Source: Ectocarpus siliculosus (taxonomy: Eukaryota > Sar > Phaeophyceae > Ectocarpales > Ectocarpaceae). From it: 11,273 bases of DNA. The DNA lies in NCBI GenBank assembly GCA_000310025.1, contig FN648366.1:231768-243040 (forward strand), in the 5' to 3' direction. Positions 1-8,300 of this stretch are shown here, one piece after another. The translations under genes and the position numbers were made by a program. Below the pieces are notes generated by a model that did no database searches, was not told the origin of the DNA, and worked only from the letters and a program-made list of their open reading frames with translations. How positions within the stretch are numbered: position 1 is the first letter of the stretch; each line of letters begins with the position of its first letter.

Positions 1-763
1 CCCGGTCGGGAGTCGGGGTTGATTCACACCGGGCCTTCATGTAAACAAAAGTTGTAATCTCGTGCCTTCGTTTTCCTGGGAAACGTGTCGGCGGGGGTAC
101 GTTGGGCTGGTGGGGAACGGTAGGGGTTGAAATTGTTGGCAAAGGGGGGTGGTGGCAATTGGCTGGGTTTTCGTCTGTTGTTTGTGTTGGTGGAGCCTCA
201 TCTGGAGCGTCGGTCTTGACGTTCTCCACGGCATAAGGTTTATGCTACCGTATCACGGGGGATTGTCCTGTGTCCAGTTCGGCGCGCAGCATGATGCAAA
301 GCGTGGGGATGGGCCAGCCGAATCGTAAGGGTAGGAGTAAGATGTTTGATGTACGGTTGTGCTGGCGTTTGCTGGTGGTAGACTGTTCTCGATGGAAATC
401 CCCCCGTAGGGTAGCTAGCGTAGAGAAGGGCCCTGCACGGGGCACATAGATATTTTACCATGGGTGGAGCGTGCTAAGAGTATTTTAGCATTGTTTTATG
501 TTGCGTGAAATAGTCTTTAATCCCTTTTTTCACAGACTTCCACGGCCTGGTCGATGAAAACCTGGCATACGTACTAAGGATTGTGCAGATCGCTTCGTTT
601 CCCTTTATTTTCAGTAGTGATACTCCCAAGTGCACTTTGTATAGAAACTCGCCGTCCACGTTTGTATTACGACGAGCAATACGCTGTACGCTCGAAATTC
701 TCAGGGCCTTTGTTGGCCCTACATCAAGGTTTGTTGAGTCGCCAATTGGGTTTCTCCGCCACC

Positions 764-1057
764 GTGTTGTGTTGGGGATTTGGTACGGCCCGATGTTTTT
801 TCATTGGTATCGCAGCTTGCCTCGGGCAACCGTGCTGGTCCTCTACGAGATTTTTTAGGTAGCGTGGACATTCGAACTCAAAAACAAATCTTAGGAAAAG
901 GATTTTGAGTTGAGCCATCGTTCTGAGGGTCGTTCCTGACAGTCTGACCAGAACCTACAACAAGGAAAAAAAATCCAGGTGAAGAGCTGGCCTCGAAGTA
1001 TCTTTAGATTGGACAGCTGTGTTGTGTTGGGGATTTGGTATAGTCCGACGTTTTTTT
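764..1057. repeat. Direct repeat of about 38 bp, two copies
   Basis: GTGTTGTGTTGGGGATTTGG followed by TA, a short variable piece, and CGATGTTTTTT occurs at 764-801 and 1019-1057, 255 bases apart. Confidence 0.85.
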
Positions 1058-1263
1058 ACTGTCGTTTAGGAGAGTTATCTTGTGACCGTTGAAAGCTCTT
1101 CCAGACTAGGAAAGAGATGAAAATGATCTTCAAGAGGTTCGAACGTTTTTCGACACGAAGATTTGCATCAACAAGAGGGAGTGAGCCATTGGCCACAGGA
1201 CACACGCTCAGCGATCCCGACTCGCTCGCTTTCACAAGCTCCATGGGGTGCACGCGCTTTAGA

Positions 1264-1613
1264 AGTCGGACGAGACGCGAGTAAATCGAACCTGTTCAGC
1301 CTCCCTGTATGATTTTCTTCCATTTTTTTTCTTCTTGGCAAGACAGCGACAAGGATGGCAACACACATACATCCGTTATGTTCGCCAGAACCTCGCTCGA
1401 ATTTGGAAGGATATAATTCCCCTAACCGCTTTTTTTGCAGTCGGACGAGACGCAAGCAAGTGCGAAGCTGTTCAGCCCCCCGCATATATATGTTTTTCGC
1501 CTATTTTTTTTTCCTTTTTTTGAAAAACGACGCAGCGGCAGGGGTGCACGTCATTTTCGCCAGACCCTCGCACTTGGACGGATCATTTCCTCTACCGGTC
1601 AAACGGCGCTCCT
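1264..1613. repeat. Two-copy tandem duplication, 175-bp period
   Basis: AGTCGGACGAGACGC is at 1264 and 1439; TTCGCCAGAACCTCGC-like sequence is at 1381 and 1556. Both pairs are 175 bases apart. CTGTTCAGCC and a T-rich stretch also recur. The copies are diverged. The junction reads CTTTTTTTGCAG followed by TCGG, which resembles a 3' splice site, but no flanking exon was found. Confidence 0.8.
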
Positions 1614-2106
1614 CCTTTATACGGGATCTCTTCACGTTGACCATCAATTACATCTACTTCCCATTGCACGCAAGCATACTTGTACGAAACATATAGCCAC
1701 GACCACCCACCACATGGTCCATCAATCTACACACCAAAGAAGGTTGTTCTTTCCGAAAATAAATGTTGTACGGCAGTATCATCACGGCGATGCTGTTAAG
1801 ACAGCGGCCGCGACGACAGAGGCGACACGACAACGACAACGACACCAACCACAAAAGCTTGCCTACACGGTCAATCACATTCCGACGTTGGACGTTCAGT
1901 CTTAACCGATTTTCCCACCCCTCGTAGCCTACCGTTCCGCAGAGAAAATACATACTGGTACATGGAACGTTCCACGACAGCCGAATATGTGGAACACAAT
2001 TTTGAGTCGAACCACCACTCACTATTCAAAAACACTGCTACAGCATGGACGTGTCGCGCCCACGGTATACACCCGTTTGCTTCTAAGTCTCCTAGCTGAA
2101 GAACGT

Positions 2107-2305
2107 TCAGCTGTACCGGGAGTTGGGGGGTGCCACGGTGCACATCGCGTCATGCACAGTGATCGGCAGAACCTCCCGACAGCGAGCGTCCCAGAGCCCA
2201 ACGGCCTTCTCGTACACTTTCCATTGCAGCGCCAGAGAGTCGTTGAAATGGCGCACAAGGCCCGGGTCGATAGCAGCCAGAACGTGCCGGGAGTCGACGG
2301 GAGAC
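2107..2305 (-). CDS. Exon 9: last exon with stop
   Basis: Starts after ...catccatcag in phase 2, so that CG from exon 8 plus G gives arginine: YRHSNR-SPVDSRHVLAAIDPG. It continues LVRHFNDSLALQWKVYEKAV, GLWDARCREVLP and ends at a stop at 2109-2107. The D-P-x-L-V-x-x-F-N-x-S/T-L-x-x-Q-W pattern is typical of the family's C-terminus. The open frame extends upstream to 2745, but the part above 2305 is unlike the protein and is taken as intron. Confidence 0.82.
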
Positions 2306-5300
2306 CTGATGGATGGCGCATGGCGTTCCGGTTCGTACCACAGAGAAATATGAAATATGGCTATGCTGATCATTCTTGAGTACACACGAAGCGACCGACA
2401 TTCTTGAGTACGCACGCACTGGCGGAATGCATTGAGTTGATTTCCTGCATGTTGCGAAAACGTCATTGTTGCCGCACTCAAGGATTGACGAATTACTGTA
2501 CTCCTGGCAACAGCACCGAATGCCACTGCTGTCGAAGCCAAACGAAACAAGACACGTCGATGGATGAAGCATCGATTCACTGCGGTACCGTAGGGCTGTT
2601 GTACCACGACTAAGAGAGGCAAAACAAATCGGAGATCACCCCAAAGATCCCACCGAATCAGAAACTGCAGTGTGTGCACTTCCGACGGTCTGAAATCCCA
2701 GAAGCCACCGGTCAGACTTCTGTGCCTCTGAGAACATATCACCACTAAAGAAGTTGGGGGTTAAGAACCTCCGGCTCAAAATGATCGAATCGTAAGTGCT
2801 CGGTCAAGAGTCTCTTAACGGTTGACGGTAACGATGATCGGATGTTTCAAAACTTGACCGTTACAACAGGTGGCTCAGCCAAGAGACTCGCAACGATCAC
2901 CCACGACATAACCGCGGTCGAGTACACCCCACACAGAGAGAGCAAGACACGAGCCTCGGGCGACAATAGATAACCACACCCCCAGCTGAGCATGCGTTGT
3001 GTTGTTTTGTTGTTGTTGGGGTAAAATGTTTTAATATTCAGCTGTCTGTGGGGACGCCATGTGAGGTTTTGAATGGTGGCGCGTTGTGTAGTCCAATATA
3101 GCGCACACAGTAGCGGCTACGGTTCAACAGGGGGTTCGGACAAGGCGACAACAACGCTCGCATAAATCTGATTTTTGCGAAGGTGTACCGATTCTGGTAA
3201 AATTCAATCGACGGATACCCTGCGAATCGGGACCTCCTTAACAGTCTCCACCCACAGAATTTACCCTCGTTTCCCGTAAAAGTCGTACTGCTGTGTAACG
3301 TAGTCTATCATATCTCATGGTCGGAACAAGCCAGAAACTCTCTCTCTTCAACCGTACTGTGTAAAGTATATATGTGTCTCATGGTCGGAACAAGCCGAAG
3401 CACTCTCTCTTAAATCCGATTTTCACTCAAAATATCCGTCTTGAACCGTAGACGATATTGTACCAAAGGCAGCAGCACGCACCGGTTGGAGTGTCGGTAC
3501 GAGTACTTGTCCCAGAGCGCGGGGTGCTTCAAGTCTGGATCGAGCAAACGCTTCAGCACCGCCTGGAGACCCGCGTACTGCTCCACCACCCCCACCACCC
3601 AGAACTCCTCCAGGTTTTTCATGGCCTCGTCCGCGGCTCGGCTCAACGCCAAACCGTGGAGCTTCTTGGCCTTTTCCCGCCCCACGAGCCTAAAGATGAA
3701 ACCTGAACAAACAAAAAAAAAGCCCGAAATGATGACGTCGACGATTTCTCGGTGCAGTGAACGGCGAACGTGAAGCCTGCCCATGAAATACACGCCCGAA
3801 ATGATGATGTTGACATTTTCTCGGTGCAGTGCATGATTAACTATGAAGCCTATACATAGAAAAATACGCCCAAAATGAGGATGTCGCCCGGTTTTCGGTG
3901 CAATGACTCGTGACTTGTAAAGGTGAAGAAAAAACATTCAAAAACGCCCGAAACGATAATGTCGACGATTTCTCGGTGCAGTGCATGAAGGTGAAGCCTA
4001 CATATAAACAAATACCTCCGACATGAGAATGTCGACCTGTTTTCGGTGCAATGAATCGATAAGGTGCCTGCCCCAAAAACCTATGCCCGAAATGGTGATG
4101 TCGACGATTTCTCGGTGCAGCGCATGGTTAAAGGTGAAGCCTACGCATGAAAAATACGTCCGAAACGAGAATGTCGACCTGTTATCGGTGTATGCACGGT
4201 AAAGGGTGGCCATCACAAAACGCCAGCCCGATAAGATTGCGTCGGCCGTTGTTGGGTTTTGGCATTTGCAAAGATGAAACCTGAAAATCGAAAAAAACAC
4301 CCGAAATCGTTGTGTCGGCCGTTTTTTTGTTGAAAACAAATCTGCGTTTCGTATGTAACACACGAATGTGTAACTATATCACAATTGTCACTATTCGAGA
4401 GGAGAAAAAAGAGCAGCCCTCGACAAAACCGCAAAAAATATCGCAAATCAGGCAAGACGAGAGGGAAAATTGATCCGACCACCTACCCAACGGACACAGG
4501 AGCCTTGCTCCCCAGGGGAAAGCCGCGAAAATACCCCACATCATCTACCGCATGCCTAAAAAAAATGGCATAATTCAGTGTATTGGCTTCCCATGTCTGG
4601 ACTCTTGGTATGTATGCCCAAGGTCCAGCCGACTTTCCGTCCACTCACTGTCAAGACTTGAGCACATACCCTTCTACTGTTGTGGTTATACTTCGAGCGT
4701 GGCGCCTCTCTTTCATTGCATGTATATTTTCTGACCAATGGGGAGGAAACACGTGTGTTTACCTCCGAGTTGGTCTGGGGCCTGCCCCCCTCCTCGTAGC
4801 AATGCGCGTCCCTTGTGCCCGAGGGTGGCCCTCTCTCCACGCATGACGCCGCGTCCAGGCCCGTCGATTCCCAGCGCGTTAAGCATGGCGTCTGAGACAA
4901 ACGCCTGAGCCTGAGTACACAGACGGTTTGCAGTACACCCGTCGACCGGAGAACCTTGAGCTACAAACGACATACATACCATTAGCACCCGCGTTAAAGA
5001 AATGAAAATTTGGGGGTCGAGGCTCAATCTTTCTTATTTTGCCACCACCGTGGAGAATAGGTATTTTGCTGTATAGAGTTCAGTGTAGGATCCACGGCTG
5101 AGGTATCCTTTTTTGTCGATTGTTCAGATTTATCGCCAGCATCTGAGCCTTTGTTTGTTTACAAGGTCTGATTCTTAATCACGGGCATCAACTAAACACC
5201 GAGAGAGTAGGAGGAGAAAGACAGGTCGTTCTTGAGTGCTGAGCTGTGCGCGACTAGCCAAGCGCGAGGTTTGCTCCTGAAGCTCCAACTGGTCGCACCT

Positions 5301-8300
5301 TGGGTGTCGTCAAGAAGGGTACCTGGGGACTACCACTCGAGACTCACTAGGTATGCGGTAGCAACCGCGACGCGAGAGGAAGCGAGATTTGCGGCAGAAC
5401 GTCTGCACTAGGGCCATGCACACGCGACTGCAGGCGAGAGGAACGTGGTACAACGCCTGCACTAGAGGGCCTTGTACACGCGACGCTAGAGGAAGCGACG
5501 AGAGTTGCGTGGGCACAACGGCTGCACTAGAGGGCCATGTACACGCGACCCTAGACCAAGCGACGAGGTTGCGTGGGCATAATGCCCGCACTAGGGTCAT
5601 GTACACGGAGCAAGCGACGAGGGTGGCACGGCGTGGAACACTGACCTGAACTAGGGTCTCGGTCATATCTGGGTGCAGAAACTGTCGTCCGGACACGAAT
5701 GCCTCTAGCGGGTTTCTCAAGGAAGTGACCATCAGAAACGGTTTCTCCACGAGACGCTGGAAACCTGAAGGAAGCAACAAAGATCAAGAAGCTTTCGGAC
5801 GCAATCATCAGAAACGGCTTCAACCACAAGACGCTGAAAACCGGATGAAAAACAAGACTGTAAGCTCAGGGACGTGACCATCAGAAATGGCATCTCCACA
5901 AGGCGCTGGAAACCTGGAGAAAGCAACAAAGATCAAAAGGCTTCGAGGCGTGACAATCAGACACGGCGTCTCCACGCGACGCTGAAAACCTGATGAAAAC
6001 CAATTATTTCAAGCTCAGGGACGTGACCATCAGACACAGCTGCACCTAGAGAAAGAGACAAAGCTTAGCCTAGCAAGCTCAGGGGGGCGTTAGCATCAGA
6101 CACGCCTTCTCCAGAACGATGTTGAAAGCCTAGGAAAAAGCAGAGAAGAAACATTTCTGCTGAAGATGCATGGTAATGTATCACCCCGTCTCCTCCGAGC
6201 AACGTTACGGTAACTTTTGGGGGCAGGCGTTATGCCTGGCCGGTCGACTAAGTACGTAAGACTCCCCTGACTTATCTCAATTCCAGAACTTTGGAGCAAT
6301 TGGTTGCTAGACAGGTAGGAGCCTCCTGAGCTTACAAGCAAGGCGTTTGTCGTTTCCGTTGTTGGAAATGGAGGAAATAAGCGAATGCAAACGAGGGCAT
6401 ATCCGCTGCCGTAGGCCTGTTTTTAGATCGTATGGTGAAACAGGACGGGGCCATGAGGGGTGGTTAATAACCTCCACGTTGCTTACCAGGCATCCGCTCT
6501 ACCGCTACGTGGAGCCTCAAGAGATGGTGGCAATCGCCAGATCCAAGTAGAGACTGTCTCTCTGCCCGACAGCGTTGGAAGATGAGGTGACCCCCCCTAC
6601 GTAGCGTCACTCCACTAAACATCTCACCCCAGATGAAGTGGCCGGCCAAGACCTTTTGCTTCAAGAGCATCTCCATCTGGACGGACTCCTTGATGAGCTC
6701 GTGCGAAGCGAGGCATATTACTCCTTCCTATTTTCGCCGCACAAGTGTAGTGTCATGCGGATGACCCCCGCATCGGAAGTGTCAGCGGCGGAACATTGCT
6801 GAGAGCTCTTAAGTCAAGCTCTGGGGTGCTGTGATCTGTACTTGTCTTTTCTGCTGTAACCGCCGTGCACGTACCAGCACGGTATGTCGCATAAGATACC
6901 GCCTCCCCTGGACCGATTTTCAAAGCTCGGTTTCTCCACGATGAAGAGGATTTCGACATCAAATGATACGGTTTTAGAAATCTCTCGACAAGGCGGTTCC
7001 AACGCCGCCATTTCGGCACCGTTACTGTTTTTTCTGCCGAGCAATCGAGTTTCGAAAATTGGACAAGGGGGTGTGATATCTCACGCAACCCACGGTAGTA
7101 GCAAGCCGGTGACGGGGGGAGAGCAGACGTCTTCGCTGGCATTTGGTAACCTAGGGGCAGAGCGCTAGGTGCGCACAAGGTCCTCGCAACTTCGTTTGAG
7201 TCTACGAAAAGAGAGAGCGAACCGGAGCCTGGCTTGCGCTCGTCTACCGTTGGCAGAGACAAGGACGGATGCGTGGGTACTTGAGCGAAAAGACGTCGCG
7301 AGCAAAGTAGTCTCCCCCCTTACACAAAAACACTTCTGTCAATTTTGGTTTTTAGAGGTGCATACCCTTTTTTGGGTAGCTGGCTTGTGACCACGTAGAG
7401 CGTCCTCCTCAGCTGGAACGGTAGGAGTGATCGAAGGTACCGAGCAGAGGCCGGAACGGTTTTATAGTGAAGACGGCAACAAACAACAACAACAACAACA
7501 ACAACGACGACGACGACGACGACAGTAACAATAACAAAACAACAATATCGCAAATAATTGCAAAAAAAACAATTCAGAAATATCACCTTTTCGACTTTAT
7601 CGCAGGAGGTGACTATCGCTCCGCTCTCCCCCTCCGCCTTTGCCCAGTCTACAAACATTTGCCTGCGCACGGCAAAACATGGGAGCGCAGGAGAATCGAA
7701 GCAGGGTCTTCAAATGAGAGGGAAGTAGGCCCGGCGGTATACTCCGTATATCGATATGCTGATGTCGTGCGATTTCAACGTCGACCCCGTGGTTTTGATT
7801 AACTTCACTTGGTGGGGACCTCGGGCTGCTGCATATCACAATTTTTTATTGGAGGGAAGGAAACCGACCAGTCCTGCAGTGCGCAACCGCGATCACTTGC
7901 AACCAAAAATTGCCGTATAACCACCAGCATGCTGGTGCGGACTCGAGCTAGAATGGCAGCGCATATTCGTGGGTGTCGATTCTACTTGTTGCCTGACACC
8001 GGAGCATAGGCGCGCACCTCAAAGTGCTACCCGCACATTTGAACACGTGCAGAAACATCACGGCGCTGTCCTCCAGGGGAGGAAACCGATTCACCGCCGC
8101 CACACCCCTTGTCTCGTCTTCTGCCCACTTGACTTCAGCACCAACGCTTGCCACTCCCCCTCGTTCCGATGCCCCCAAATTCAGTCTTTGTGCGTTTCTT
8201 TTGCTCCTCTGCCTCTTCCGGGGATGCTGCGCAAAACGTCGGTGCTTCAATAGCCGGGGTCCATCGGTTTGTTGTACGATGTGCTCTGCAGAGCCGCTGT

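Larger units (their letters stand above)
1..2106. other. Region downstream of the sulfotransferase gene, no gene recognised
   Basis: All open frames here are short (up to 156 codons), start without supporting context and have no recognisable domain. The region contains a 38-bp direct repeat and a 175-bp duplication, listed separately. The part next to 2107 presumably includes the 3' UTR of the minus-strand gene; no clear AATAAA-type signal was seen. Confidence 0.6.
6728..7586 (-). other. Intron 2 (859 bases)
   Basis: Between exons 2 and 3, GTGATA to AAAATAG. It contains the compound microsatellite and a long imperfect palindrome. The 169- and 94-codon open frames on opposite strands here are by-products of the palindrome. 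Confidence 0.65.

Noticed and set aside
2107-2745. Single 212-codon minus-strand gene
   Set aside because: Only the part from 2305 down resembles the sulfotransferase; the upstream part is unlike any domain and lies beyond a good acceptor that fits exon 8 in phase.
3723-4320. CRISPR-like array of regular repeats
   Set aside because: The whole unit is conserved, with no unique spacers between short exact repeats; it lies in an intron of a eukaryotic gene and units vary in length.
4668-4730. Extra exon between exons 6 and 7 starting at 4730
   Set aside because: Phases fit, but the intron before it would be only 32 bases, far shorter than the others in this gene.
5310-5780. 156-codon ORF through array B as a repeat protein
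   Set aside because: Only its first 40 codons are family-like; the rest is past a consensus donor and simply reads through the repeats.
6096-6407. 103-codon open frame as an alternative exon 4
   Set aside because: It runs into the array without a family motif; the 81-base exon in another frame has good splice sites and matching phases.
6753-7262. 169-codon minus-strand ORF
   Set aside because: It spans the intron 2 palindrome, shows no domain, and the plus strand has a similar-looking ORF because the arms are inverted copies.
7467-7802. Poly-Asn/poly-Asp protein
   Set aside because: It is a translated microsatellite in the intron on the opposite strand.
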